64,000 bases of DNA from contig JAFDYF010000092.1 of assembly GCA_018267575.1 (NCBI GenBank), forward strand, positions 1 to 64,000, in the 5' to 3' direction. Under the pieces are notes generated by a model. That model was not told where the DNA came from, did not search any database, and saw nothing but the letters and a program-made list of their open reading frames with translations. The position numbers and the translations under genes are program-made. The DNA is from Bacteroidota bacterium. Lineage in GTDB: Bacteria > Bacteroidota > Bacteroidia > Chitinophagales > Chitinophagaceae. Shown in pieces: positions 1 to 9,228 of this stretch (positions within the stretch are counted from its first letter, which is position 1; every line of letters starts with the position of its first letter).

Positions 1-375
1 TCACTATGAGCGTGGGGCCGGAGAACTGGGTGCGCCTGCATTTTTTTGTTTCTTCTTCTGTTGCCAATGTTTTCTCCTGCTCATTGATGATGTTATCCAG
101 CACCGGAAGGAATATGGAATAATAGGAGGGGAGGTAGATGATAAAGAACAAAATCACAAAGCTCAACATGGATGCAACCATGAGGCAAAAGAAATATAGC
201 GGCCTGTCGTTCGAGAAGGGAAATGAAAAAAGCATTGCTGTCCCGATCAATGCAACAAAATGCCGTGGCACCTGCCTGCACCAGAAATAGGCTATGATCT
301 TTTTCCTTGTTGCGGCAAGGCTCCAATGGGGAAACTTTGTTGAACAGCATTTATGGGCATTGACAAACTGTTCAT
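1..375 (-). CDS. Partial membrane protein, C-terminus beyond window
   Basis: An open minus-strand frame runs from an ATG at 375 to the window edge (about 124 codons) with no stop, so the C-terminus is missing. An in-frame TGA lies shortly upstream of this start. The visible part has a basic N-terminal stretch (about residues 24-45), a hydrophobic stretch near 45-57 and a longer one near 63-95, followed by a polar segment rich in Glu, Lys and Thr, as in a small membrane protein with a cytoplasmic tail. I do not recognise the family. Smaller frames overlapping it on either strand look like shadows because they lack this membrane pattern. Confidence 0.45.
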
Positions 376-871
376 GGATGCTATCGTCACTCAATGGGCT
401 ATTGAAAGTGATGAAATCGGTGATCGCTTTGGATGAAAGGTTCATTGGAAGGCTTTCCCTAAAATTACCTGAATTTACCTGTCAGGTTTTAGAACATGGG
501 CCATGTTAGCAAAATTTTGTGTTAAAGAAATTGCTTTCTTGTTGAGCAGCATATCTAGAAGGAGTATACGAAACCCAATTTTGAATAAGATTATTTTTTT
601 GAAATACGTTTTGATGGGTACCGTGATATTTGAAATAATTTTAAATAAGCAAACCAGTTTTTGTATCCTAAAAATAAAAACTTATAAAATCAATAAATTT
701 TTTAGAAATCAATCATAATAATTAAAATTTACTGCAACTTCCTACCAGCTGGCATTACATGGTTTGTATAATAAAAATTTAAACCTATCGACTTTATTTA
801 CGAAGATGATAAGAAACTGTCCTAAATAATTGTAAACAAAACGCTATTGCATGTTTTTTAAAAATTTATTT
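376..871. other. AT-rich intergenic region
   Basis: About 500 bases lie between two minus-strand genes. A plus-strand open frame at 503-718 has low-complexity Lys/Ile/Asn composition and no recognisable domain, so I do not call it. I see no convincing terminator hairpin, RNA gene or repeat. The region probably holds the promoter of the gene ending at the left edge. Confidence 0.5.
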
Positions 872-3400
872 TCAAAACACCAGATGAACACCTAAATAAA
901 TCCCATATTTTTTTGCATAAGGATTTGTGAGTTGTGTGAACCTTCTATAGTATTCGATGGAAAGTATATGGAATATGTTATCAACACCAATGCCCGCTTC
1001 CATGAAGGGCTGCTTGCCTACGATGTTAAAGTTTGCTTTCTTATTGTAATCCATATTCTCATGGGTCATATCCCCCCAATACATATTGTAAGAAATGAGT
1101 TCTCTCCACCCTAATTTTTGAAGGAAATGAATTTTGTCGAATAAGGCACCGCCAATCGATAGCCGGGTGTGCAGTGCAAAATATCGGTCTGCGGAAAATT
1201 CATAGGGTGTCATCGTATTATATTCATACCTACTTGACACATAGTATTCATTTCCCGCTGGTATATTTAACAATAAGTAAGGAATGGTACCAAATACTTT
1301 GCCTGCATCCAGACAATAATAAAATGTAAGCTTTGGGGGTAAATGCAATTGTTGCTCGATGCCAATATTTATTTTGTCATAATCTAAATGTGTTTTGGAT
1401 AATTCAAACCCATGTGTAAAATTTAATGTAAAAACCGGACTGAAAGTCCCTAGGCGTATCTGGTCGTAATTGAGAATCGTGGTCCTTTCCTTATGCGCAT
1501 ACCGTAAACCAATAGAAACTTCCCCAACAGGCAATATTTTTAATGAAACACTATCTATGGGTTTTTCCAGGACAGGGTTAATTGGGTTATAACTAAAGTC
1601 AAATACCGGGTTTAATTCCTTATATCCTATAGAAGCTTTGGCACTGAAATCTTTATTGAGGTATTGCTCATGTTTTAATTTCACCTGCTTTACATAAGTG
1701 CGTGCATAAGGAATGTTCTTGCGTAAGAAAGAACTGATGATATTGTCCTTGTCCAATTCATCATTCTGGCCAATAATAAAATCATAGTCGCTTCCAAACC
1801 ACATTGAGGTCTTTGTCCATTTTCTATCATTCCACACATATTTTAAGCCTAACCCGCCTTTTAATTTTCTATCTTTCGTACCATAAGCACCGTAACCATA
1901 AAAATTAAGACGTTTGTTGATTCCCGGCATCGTCCAAAAACCCGCCCGAAAACGCAACCCTTCTATTGAATTGCTGCTGATAAAAGAAGAATAGGGTCCT
2001 ATGCGTAATTGATTTCCCAGATCCCAATAGCCTGTACCCGCAAATGCTATCAATTTAATATTCCGCTGAAAACGTTTATTCTCTTGTAAAGAGTCAACCA
2101 TGAGGTAAATACCCTTTTCATGTTTGGTAAGTGAATCCAGCCGGTGTCCCGCCCAGTAACCATCTGGTTTTTCATAATTCGATACCTTTTCTATATTCAT
2201 CAAGTTGCCGATAACCAAACCAGGCTCATTGGTATTGATAATTACTTTATCAAGGACAGTGGTGCTTTTGGTTACGAGTTGCAGGCTTTCTTTATTCTCC
2301 GGTACAGGGATACCCAGCAGTGACAATCCGGCTTCGAATTTTACTTCAGAAGAATATTTTAATGGCATGTACACCATATTGTCTGTTGTAGAATCATATA
2401 CTTGTTTATATTCCTCACTATAATCAATGTCCTTAACAAAATTCAAATTACTTGTTTTACTAAGGTGCATATTCACATTTTCAATTGCGTAGGTACTGTC
2501 GTTTATCCATAATGTACCTGTAAAAGCTCTTTCGTAGGCACGTTGGGGGACAAAGCGAATTTGTCTTATGGTAATGCCATTTTCTACAATCGTATCACCG
2601 GAAAAAAAATTGTAATAACTGAAAGCATTATTATTTAAGGGACTTACAAAGGTCTGGTCAAATACCGGTATCCAGTTATCATATACATTGAAGAAAAAAT
2701 AGAATTTTTCCAAGTGCCGAAGCAAGTCATCTGTTTTCAGGCCCAATGATTTTTTGGCGAGAAGAGTTTCCCTATCAATTTTGGGAGAAATAGAGTGATA
2801 ATTATTGGCCAGAACTTCAGAGAAATAAATGGGTAACTCTTTGTCATATTTGCTGCTTGAATCAAACCCAGAATAAATTGAGGCCATCAGGCTCTTCATG
2901 CCTTTTTTATTCATTTTTTTATAATCCAGGTTATTCAGGTCAAGTTCATTTCGGGTATAACGTTGGTAGGTGTAAGCATGAAACCGGTCCGGGTTATTAT
3001 ATTGTTTATGCTCAATCACTTTTTCCATGAAAGTTTTACCCGGTTTTTTAGCAATGCTTACCGTGACTGTTTGTAAGCTGTTAGCGGTATTTTTTAATTC
3101 AAGAACAAGATTACCAGTATGTTGCTTTTGTAGGAATATTTTAAACAGTTCATATCCTACCATGCTGATTTGAAGCGAATCATACCATGTATAAGTGATA
3201 ATACGAAAGGAGCCATCTTCTTTGCTCAGTGTGCTTCCAGTATTGCCCACTAAATGAACAGTTGCATATGATAATGGTTGTTTGGTTGCCGCATCTATTA
3301 ACTTGCCGGAAATAGCAAATGTGTTTTGGGCCTGAGCTGCAAATCGTAAAGAGAATATAACAATTAGAAGAGCTGTTAATTTACAATTCAGGATATACAT
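872..3400 (-). CDS. DUF5686 outer-membrane protein with carboxypeptidase-regulatory-like domain
   Basis: An 842-residue secreted protein. It has a signal peptide ending near residue 24, a CarboxypepD_reg-like beta-sandwich at about 28-110 (the stretch ISGKLIDAATKQPLSYATV is typical), and a long C-terminal part of alternating aromatic/polar strands. It ends in Phe, as outer-membrane barrels do. This arrangement is the DUF5686 family, common in Bacteroidota and of unknown biochemical role; it is related in layout to TonB-dependent receptors but has no plug domain. It stands alone: its neighbours are the divergently unrelated left-edge fragment and a DUF4382 lipoprotein with its own terminator. 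Confidence 0.88.
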   Translation of the reverse strand: MYILNCKLTALLIVIFSLRFAAQAQNTFAISGKLIDAATKQPLSYATVHLVGNTGSTLSKEDGSFRIITYTWYDSLQISMVGYELFKIFLQKQHTGNLVLELKNTANSLQTVTVSIAKKPGKTFMEKVIEHKQYNNPDRFHAYTYQRYTRNELDLNNLDYKKMNKKGMKSLMASIYSGFDSSSKYDKELPIYFSEVLANNYHSISPKIDRETLLAKKSLGLKTDDLLRHLEKFYFFFNVYDNWIPVFDQTFVSPLNNNAFSYYNFFSGDTIVENGITIRQIRFVPQRAYERAFTGTLWINDSTYAIENVNMHLSKTSNLNFVKDIDYSEEYKQVYDSTTDNMVYMPLKYSSEVKFEAGLSLLGIPVPENKESLQLVTKSTTVLDKVIINTNEPGLVIGNLMNIEKVSNYEKPDGYWAGHRLDSLTKHEKGIYLMVDSLQENKRFQRNIKLIAFAGTGYWDLGNQLRIGPYSSFISSNSIEGLRFRAGFWTMPGINKRLNFYGYGAYGTKDRKLKGGLGLKYVWNDRKWTKTSMWFGSDYDFIIGQNDELDKDNIISSFLRKNIPYARTYVKQVKLKHEQYLNKDFSAKASIGYKELNPVFDFSYNPINPVLEKPIDSVSLKILPVGEVSIGLRYAHKERTTILNYDQIRLGTFSPVFTLNFTHGFELSKTHLDYDKINIGIEQQLHLPPKLTFYYCLDAGKVFGTIPYLLLNIPAGNEYYVSSRYEYNTMTPYEFSADRYFALHTRLSIGGALFDKIHFLQKLGWRELISYNMYWGDMTHENMDYNKKANFNIVGKQPFMEAGIGVDNIFHILSIEYYRRFTQLTNPYAKKYGIYLGVHLVF

Positions 3401-3660
3401 GCATGATGTTTGAGTCGGAAAATAGTAGATTCGAATGTGGTAAAAAATCTGGATAGTTTTTTTTCGAGTATCAAGACTTGTTTTTTTTTTAGAATATTAA
3501 TTGGATGGGTGAATTAAATATACATTTCAGTTTACACCTTTAATAGATAGGGGTTCTCGTAAAAAGAGTTGGGCTATAATATTAATTTATGAATTTATTT
3601 TTCTTGTGCTGCAAACCAAACAATTTCAATAGTGGGTCTACTTTCAAGCAGCCTAAATGG

Positions 3661-3692
3661 CAAAATGGCCGGAATCAATTCTGGCCATTTTG
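3661..3692 (-). terminator. Hairpin after the DUF4382 gene
   Basis: CAAAATGGCC (3661-3670) pairs perfectly with GGCCATTTTG (3683-3692) around a 12-base loop. It lies about 20 bases past the stop of the minus-strand gene that ends at 3712. The T-run on the minus strand is short, so termination may be weak. The rest of 3401-3711 is AT-rich leader of the DUF5686 gene with nothing else recognisable. Confidence 0.6.
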
Positions 3693-3711
3693 TGTAAAAT
3701 GTAAAATAATG

Positions 3712-4599
3712 TTAATGCAATGTAATAGTGGGCAATTTAGTTTCAGTACCTTTTTGTACCTGAACATTATTGATGGTCGTGTCCATGTAAGGACTTGTCG
3801 CTTTATATAAAACATTGTATGAGGCGGGTTTTAAACCACGGATCTGAAATTCCCCATCTTCCTCAGGTATGGCATAAGCCGTATCTGTTAAATTGTATGC
3901 AATTATCTGTGCATGGGCATCCTTTGGCTTTACTTTACCTTCAATTTTCCCTGTTGTGCGTTCCGAATAGGATTTTAATTTGGGCCATAGGCATAAATGC
4001 CCATTTTCACTCTCAATTGACTTGGCTACATCAAAATCAATCCTGATTCGATGTTGTCCGCCTGGTAAACTATCGATGGAATTAGCATAAACTTTTATAT
4101 AAACGTAAGGTTTGCTATCGCATAGGGGCAAGGGATCGGAATGGGCACTATCGGTCCAAACACTGTTATCAGCGCCAAGTGTTATCCTTATTTTGGTAAT
4201 CTTGCCAACATTTGCGAAACCATTTGCAATTAGTGTGTCCATCCCGTTTTTAAGTTTTAATAGATCATATTTGCGTGGTGTTACGCTCAATGTGTCCCAT
4301 TTGCCAAAATGATCCCCATCATGATGATCATTGTCGCCATCATGGTCAGCATTGTAATAATCATCTTCATGGTGCATTTTCCCGGTATCAATTTTCACTT
4401 CTATATACTTTATGTCGATCAGCACTTTTGTAAATTTGGGAACAGGGTCATCGTTTAGATAAACGGCCACGGTTTGTTTGCCTGCAGGGACTGTTGTGAC
4501 GGTCGATACAGAATTTTCTTTTTTACACGCTGTTATAATGAAGGTCACGAATAGGGTAAGGCAACATAACCCTAACCAGATTTTTACTTGTTTTTTCAT
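3712..4599 (-). CDS. DUF4382 lipoprotein with acidic/His-rich insert
   Basis: A 295-residue lipoprotein: a hydrophobic leader ends in a lipobox with Cys25. Residues about 42-205 match the DUF4382 pattern (a mature start resembling VAVYLNDDPVP, then VLIDIKYIEV). DUF4382 proteins are predicted beta-sandwich envelope proteins of unknown function. Residues 76-97 form an insert made almost only of Asp, His, Tyr, Asn and Gly, which looks like a metal-binding loop. The C-terminal ~75 residues resemble a carboxypeptidase-regulatory fold (GKVKPKDA..., then EDGEFQIRGLKPASYNV). It is monocistronic, with a hairpin downstream. Confidence 0.8.
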   Translation of the reverse strand: MKKQVKIWLGLCCLTLFVTFIITACKKENSVSTVTTVPAGKQTVAVYLNDDPVPKFTKVLIDIKYIEVKIDTGKMHHEDDYYNADHDGDNDHHDGDHFGKWDTLSVTPRKYDLLKLKNGMDTLIANGFANVGKITKIRITLGADNSVWTDSAHSDPLPLCDSKPYVYIKVYANSIDSLPGGQHRIRIDFDVAKSIESENGHLCLWPKLKSYSERTTGKIEGKVKPKDAHAQIIAYNLTDTAYAIPEEDGEFQIRGLKPASYNVLYKATSPYMDTTINNVQVQKGTETKLPTITLH

Positions 4600-4922
4600 A
4601 TTCTTTTATTTTAATTTATTTAAACAGTATGCATGCATATGATGGTAAAGAGGTTTGCAAGCTTGAACTTTATATGCCCTGTAATAGATACAAGGATTTC
4701 TGAAAATGGTTGGGTGGGCAAATTATTTAAAGTGAATTTTCGAAAACCCTACCAAATTTTAACAGGTCCTGCTTTAAAAGCCAAAAACATCAACTCAGAT
4801 TTTCTTCAGATTGATTGTATACTTTTCACTTTTTAATCTCTGTTTGCGCAACAAAAATAAAAATCGGGGGTTCACCCAACCCTTTTCCTCGTCTTTATAT
4901 CTAAACAGTTAAATAGCTCAAC
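4600..4922. other. Divergent intergenic region before the sigma-factor gene
   Basis: About 320 bases separate the DUF4382 gene (minus) from the ECF sigma gene (plus). It contains a short palindromic stretch TATGCATGCATA near 4628-4639 close to the DUF4382 start. No TAnnTTTG promoter element stands out and no RNA or small gene is supported. Confidence 0.4.
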
Positions 4923-5471
4923 TTGTCCGATTCAGAACAACTGATAATAAAAGGGTGTATTGAAGGAAACCGTTCTTCCCAAGCGAGGTTATATCACCTC
5001 TATGCCCCCAAGATGATGGCTGTTTGCATGCGGTATTGCAGGAATAGGGAAGAAGCCGAAGAAATACTGCAAGAAGGTTTTTACCGGGTATTTAAGTATT
5101 TGCACACATTTAAGCATAAGGGCTCATTTGAAGGATGGATACGTAAAATCATGGTTAATGCGGCTTTGCAACGGTATAAATCCAAATCGAACTTACGTCC
5201 CGTTATCCAAATTGATGCGGATGGTATCGATGTTCCGGATACCTATGATATACAGTCGAACCTGAATATCAAAGAGTTGGTGCAAATGATACAGAGGTTG
5301 CCCACAGCATATAGGCTGGTATTTAACCTTTATGTTTTTGAGGGATTTAAGCACAGGGAAATTGCTAATATGATTGGTATCTCGGAAGGAACTTCTAAGT
5401 CAAATCTTTCTGATGCAAGGGCTATTCTTCAAAAAGCATTAACCACAAAAAAAAAGTTGATAACTTCTTAA
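4923..5471 (+). CDS. ECF-type RNA polymerase sigma factor
   Basis: A 182-residue sigma-70 family factor with region 2 at about 22-90 (DAEE-like helix as REEAEEILQEGFYRVF, then the GSFEGWIRKIMVN motif) and region 4 at about 122-175 (LPTAYRLVFNLYVFEGFKHREIA, then an HTH ending GTSKSNLSDAR). The start must be TTG at 4923 because an in-frame TAG lies three codons upstream and no ATG is available. It belongs to the Bacteroidota ECF type that sits beside an envelope-bound regulator. The next gene begins 12 bases downstream, so the two are almost certainly co-transcribed and the partner is its likely antisigma factor. Confidence 0.9.
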   Translation: MSDSEQLIIKGCIEGNRSSQARLYHLYAPKMMAVCMRYCRNREEAEEILQEGFYRVFKYLHTFKHKGSFEGWIRKIMVNAALQRYKSKSNLRPVIQIDADGIDVPDTYDIQSNLNIKELVQMIQRLPTAYRLVFNLYVFEGFKHREIANMIGISEGTSKSNLSDARAILQKALTTKKKLITS

Positions 5472-5483
5472 AATGGTCAGCCT

Positions 5484-7076
5484 ATGAGCGAAGATTTACA
5501 ACATATTGATGAATTTTTCCACAATACAGTGGGGCCATATGAAGAATCTCCTTCACCAGCTTCCTGGGAAAACCTTCAGGCTAGGTTGGATAAAGAATAT
5601 GCCACAACATATAAAAGAAGGTTTATTGCAGCAAGAAGAGTCTCCATCATACTTCTGTTATTACTGATAACTTTTGTTATATGTGAAACCAGATTGAATA
5701 AGCTAAGCCCTAGGGGAACAAACGAGGAAATTGGTGCGAAGATTAATGTAACCAACAAGCCCAATAAAATGAGTCCAACAGAAAATTTATCAAATAAAAT
5801 CAGTGACATCAAAAGCAATTCCTCAAAAATGCAACAACACTTTCTCAAAACTGATAATGGAACTCACTCTAGTAAGGAAGTTTTTGAAAAATGGAAGCTG
5901 GCAAGTAACCATTTTTTAAAAGAAATTGATAATACAAAACATCGAGGTGAAGGGCAAATCAATAGAGTTTCCCTGCCAAAAGCCAAAGGTAAACTTTCTG
6001 ATGCCGGTTTAAACCTACAGGCAAATATAGCAGAAGGTAAATATTACAGTAACGAACATGGCACCTTTTATTTGGGCGATAAAAAAACCTTTGAACGAAA
6101 GAATAAACCTGATCACAATAAAAGTGATTTGAATGTTAGCATCTCTGAAAATACAAATGATTTGCTATTTTCCCCAAGATCACCTTTTGTTATTCAGCCA
6201 TACATAACAAAAACATATAACAACAATCTGAATTCTTTACCTTATAATAATAAAACAAGTATTGCAAAATCAATTTTATCCGATTCGATTTTGCAGAATA
6301 TTCCCAAATCGTTAAAAAAGGTCACTGGAACAAATACTTCATTTAAGCCTTATTGGACTCTCACAACTATTGCTTCCCCTGAATGGACACAATATAGCCT
6401 GGAAAATGGTGTGCCCGATAATGGAAACAGTCAGTTAGACGAAAAATCACAAATCCAACAAAGGGAGAAACATGAGCTTTCATTTTCTGTTTGGGTAATG
6501 GCATCATACCAGTTTAAGAGGCACTGGGCCATACAGACAGGTTTATTATATTCCAATTCTGCTATAGCTATTGACACTCAAAAAATATATGCTGCGAAAG
6601 AAGCCAATGGAGAAATAGCATATAAATACAATTCATCATCGGGGTATGCGTTTTTAAAACCGGATTTTGGGTTGCCACCTACAATAGGTGATAGCTTGAT
6701 TGCTGCAAGTGCGCAACACAATCTTCAATATTTCAGCATCCCCATCATATTGAAATATAAATTTGAAAAGAAGGGATTTACATTTTCCCCCGGGCTTGGA
6801 CTTTCTGCTAATTTTTTAACCAGTGCAAAAATTAAGACGGAAGTGAAAGATGCACTGAATAGGGAAACAGTGACAATATCTAAATTGGAAGGAACAAGAT
6901 TATTTTATTTCGGTCTAATCGCAAATGCAGATATACAATTTAACTTCTATAAAAAATGGGCATTAAATGTTACGCCCGCTTTTAGGTTAGCGGTTACCCC
7001 TATTACTAAAAACAATGTTGTAAAAACATTCCCTTATGGTTTTGGGGTGGGGATTGGCCTGAACTATAGGTTCTAG
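5484..7076 (+). CDS. Membrane-anchored putative antisigma protein with C-terminal outer-membrane barrel
   Basis: A 530-residue protein in three parts. Residues 1-48 are a soluble N-terminus with the FHNTVGPYEESPSPASWENL pattern seen in Bacteroidota proteins paired with ECF sigma factors. Residues about 52-67 form one transmembrane helix (VSIILLLLLITFVI). A polar, Asn/Lys/Ser-rich linker of about 230 residues follows. The C-terminal ~230 residues have strands and an ending (FGVGIGLNYRF) like a PorT-type eight-stranded outer-membrane barrel. The protein could therefore span the envelope, with the N-terminus holding the sigma factor of the preceding gene. The antisigma role is inferred from position and layout, not from a recognised ASD domain. 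Confidence 0.75.
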   Translation: MSEDLQHIDEFFHNTVGPYEESPSPASWENLQARLDKEYATTYKRRFIAARRVSIILLLLLITFVICETRLNKLSPRGTNEEIGAKINVTNKPNKMSPTENLSNKISDIKSNSSKMQQHFLKTDNGTHSSKEVFEKWKLASNHFLKEIDNTKHRGEGQINRVSLPKAKGKLSDAGLNLQANIAEGKYYSNEHGTFYLGDKKTFERKNKPDHNKSDLNVSISENTNDLLFSPRSPFVIQPYITKTYNNNLNSLPYNNKTSIAKSILSDSILQNIPKSLKKVTGTNTSFKPYWTLTTIASPEWTQYSLENGVPDNGNSQLDEKSQIQQREKHELSFSVWVMASYQFKRHWAIQTGLLYSNSAIAIDTQKIYAAKEANGEIAYKYNSSSGYAFLKPDFGLPPTIGDSLIAASAQHNLQYFSIPIILKYKFEKKGFTFSPGLGLSANFLTSAKIKTEVKDALNRETVTISKLEGTRLFYFGLIANADIQFNFYKKWALNVTPAFRLAVTPITKNNVVKTFPYGFGVGIGLNYRF

Positions 7077-7181
7077 AAAAATTGATTTTAAGTTCGCTGT
7101 ATTTTTTCTCGCTAATTGAAAAATTGGTATGGGGAACACTAAAGTTTTTCGGTTCGAAGGGTATTTTCAAAGTATATACAG

Positions 7182-8363
7182 ATGTTGAAACAATTACTGT
7201 CAGAAGAAAACTATGCGGGGAATAAATTTCTTAGGTATTTGTTCACGATAAAATTTTGGATTATTCTCCACCTTATATTGACACTTTTCTATTGGATCCA
7301 GGTTGGTATTATTACCGATAATTACAACAATTTCCTTATATTTCGAGGTTCATTCTTCCATTTGATTGATCATAAGGGTTTATATGCACCATATCCAAAC
7401 GAATATGTTGACCTATACCTGTATAGCCCAGTGTTTGCTTTTTTAATGGCTGCTTTTGCATGGATCCCAGTTAAGGTCGGACTTTTGACATGGCTTTATT
7501 TATCAGTGGTTGTTCTATTGTCTGCATTACAGAAACTCAGTCTAAAAAAAGAACATCTTCTATTTATTCTGATCCTATTGATTTTTGATCTGGGTAACAA
7601 TCTACAACTTGCGCAGGCCAACATAATCGTGCTTGGGGGAATGATTTGGTGCTTTTACTTCCTTGAGGAAGGCCATAACCTCAAATTTGCCATCCTGTGC
7701 TCATTGCTATTCTGGGTCAAGGTGTATCCGGCAATAATGATCCTGATGGTTTTCATTTACGACAAAAGCCTTAGAACAATTGCCTGGTTTCTCTTATTTC
7801 TTTTTTTGTGGGGCTTGCTCCCTCTAACTTTAATAGGCCCGCATGAATTAGTTTCTGTATTATCCGATTGGTTTTACATATTAAGCGGTTCATCTATACT
7901 TGAACAGTATTCCATAATGGGATTCTTCCGCACTCAGTTAAAATTAAATTTTCCAGAGTTGTATTTCGTTCTAGGAGGAATGATATTTTTTGCTGTTTGT
8001 TTATATCTACTAATGATTAAAAAGGGAAACCTCAATTATGAACAAAGAATTTCCATTTTTTCATTTGTACTTATCTGGGTAGTTGTGTTTAACAGAGCTG
8101 CAGAATCAGCTTCCTATTTATTGGTTTCTACGGGTATATATATCTGGACCGGCTTTCACCGGCAAAGAAATTCAGTACTGGTTATATTTCTTCTATATTT
8201 TTTATTGACAACCCTGCTGCCTTCAGATATTTTTTATTTCATAAATCACTTATTCAAAAGTGGAGTGCTTAAGCCTATTGCAGGATGCGTCTTCTTGATA
8301 TTGATTCTTTCTGGGTACATAAGATCAATGACAACTGAAAAATTAAAACTCAATGAATATTAA
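7182..8363 (+). CDS. Polytopic glycosyltransferase, GT87-like (polyprenyl-phosphate sugar donor)
   Basis: A 393-residue protein with about nine to ten membrane segments. It shows the GT87/DUF2029 pattern: an early periplasmic loop with an acidic residue after the first helix, YLYSPVFAFLMAAFAWIP, then a Gln/Asn-containing loop (LGNNLQLAQANIIVLGGM), and KVYPAIMILMV. Members transfer mannose or another sugar from a lipid-phosphate donor onto glycans on the outside of the inner membrane. Its last 11 bases overlap the start of the GT2 gene, indicating translational coupling with the next two genes. Confidence 0.8.
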   Translation: MLKQLLSEENYAGNKFLRYLFTIKFWIILHLILTLFYWIQVGIITDNYNNFLIFRGSFFHLIDHKGLYAPYPNEYVDLYLYSPVFAFLMAAFAWIPVKVGLLTWLYLSVVVLLSALQKLSLKKEHLLFILILLIFDLGNNLQLAQANIIVLGGMIWCFYFLEEGHNLKFAILCSLLFWVKVYPAIMILMVFIYDKSLRTIAWFLLFLFLWGLLPLTLIGPHELVSVLSDWFYILSGSSILEQYSIMGFFRTQLKLNFPELYFVLGGMIFFAVCLYLLMIKKGNLNYEQRISIFSFVLIWVVVFNRAAESASYLLVSTGIYIWTGFHRQRNSVLVIFLLYFLLTTLLPSDIFYFINHLFKSGVLKPIAGCVFLILILSGYIRSMTTEKLKLNEY

Positions 8364-9228
8364 TTTGAAAAAATTGGAAGTAGCCTTGGTTTTGCCTGTT
8401 TATAAAAACAACACTTTTTTTTTATCAGTGATCAATACCTATTGTATGGAATTGGTCAAAAGAGCACCCGAATTCTGTTGGACAATTATAATCGTAAACG
8501 ATGGTTCTCAAGCGGTGCCTTCTGAAAGTGAATTGTTTTTAAAATTATCCGATTGTATTAACTACAAGTATTATCATTATCAAAATAATATGGGAAAAGG
8601 TTATGCCGTAAGATTTGGGTTAAGTAAAGCAGTGGTGGCGGATATTTTTATTTATACCGACTATGATTTCCCATTTGGTACACAGGCTGTAATTAATGCG
8701 GTAAATATTTTAAAACAAAGAGAAGCGGATATTGTTGCCGCTGACAGGGGCGAGGGTTATCTCACTATACTTCCTTTCGCAAGAAAAATAATTACTAGAC
8801 TTTTAAGGTTGGTTAACACTATATTTTTGAAATTAAATTTCAAGGATACACAGGCGGGCTTAAAGGGTATGAATAATAGAGGTAAAGTTTTTATGCTCCA
8901 AACTACTACCAATGGCTTTTTATTTGACCTACAGTTTATAAAAAATGCCGAAGATCATTGTTTGCGGATACATCCGCTACCAGTTGATTGTAGAAAGCAT
9001 ATTGAGTTAAAGAATTTCAGGATGAATATTATTTACTCGGAAATAAAAAATTTATTTACCCTATTAATTGGAAAAAATGAAAAAAATACCATTCCTTCTT
9101 ACAGTGGATCTGGAAGAGTTCGATATTCCCTTGGAATATGGACAAATACTTTCGTGGAAAGCCCAAACAGAAATCACTTTGCAGGGGTTGGAACGCCTAC
9201 AGCTACTGTTAATGAATTTGAAAATTAG
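8353..9228 (+). CDS. Family 2 glycosyltransferase (probable frame error at the 3' end)
   Basis: A GT-A fold transferase: LVLPVYKNN near residues 13-21, IVNDGSQ (46-52), a DxD-like YTDYDFPFG near 104-112 and TQAGLKG near 171-177, as in DPM1-like enzymes that charge polyprenyl phosphate. That would fit the preceding GT87 as user of the product. The frame as given is 291 residues, but the last ~49 have no family character and overlap 152 bases of the deacetylase gene. One more A in the A6 run at 9072-9077 would end the protein after residue 242, in an ATGA overlap with the next start. Either a base is missing, or slippage occurs there. Confidence 0.8.
   Translation: MNINLKKLEVALVLPVYKNNTFFLSVINTYCMELVKRAPEFCWTIIIVNDGSQAVPSESELFLKLSDCINYKYYHYQNNMGKGYAVRFGLSKAVVADIFIYTDYDFPFGTQAVINAVNILKQREADIVAADRGEGYLTILPFARKIITRLLRLVNTIFLKLNFKDTQAGLKGMNNRGKVFMLQTTTNGFLFDLQFIKNAEDHCLRIHPLPVDCRKHIELKNFRMNIIYSEIKNLFTLLIGKNEKNTIPSYSGSGRVRYSLGIWTNTFVESPNRNHFAGVGTPTATVNEFEN

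Noticed and set aside
93..350. Minus-strand frame of 85 codons at the left edge
   Set aside because: It overlaps, in another frame, the open frame 1-375 that has a better membrane-protein pattern; no domain or leader is seen.
503..718. Plus-strand frame of 71 codons
   Set aside because: Low-complexity AT-rich composition and no recognisable feature.
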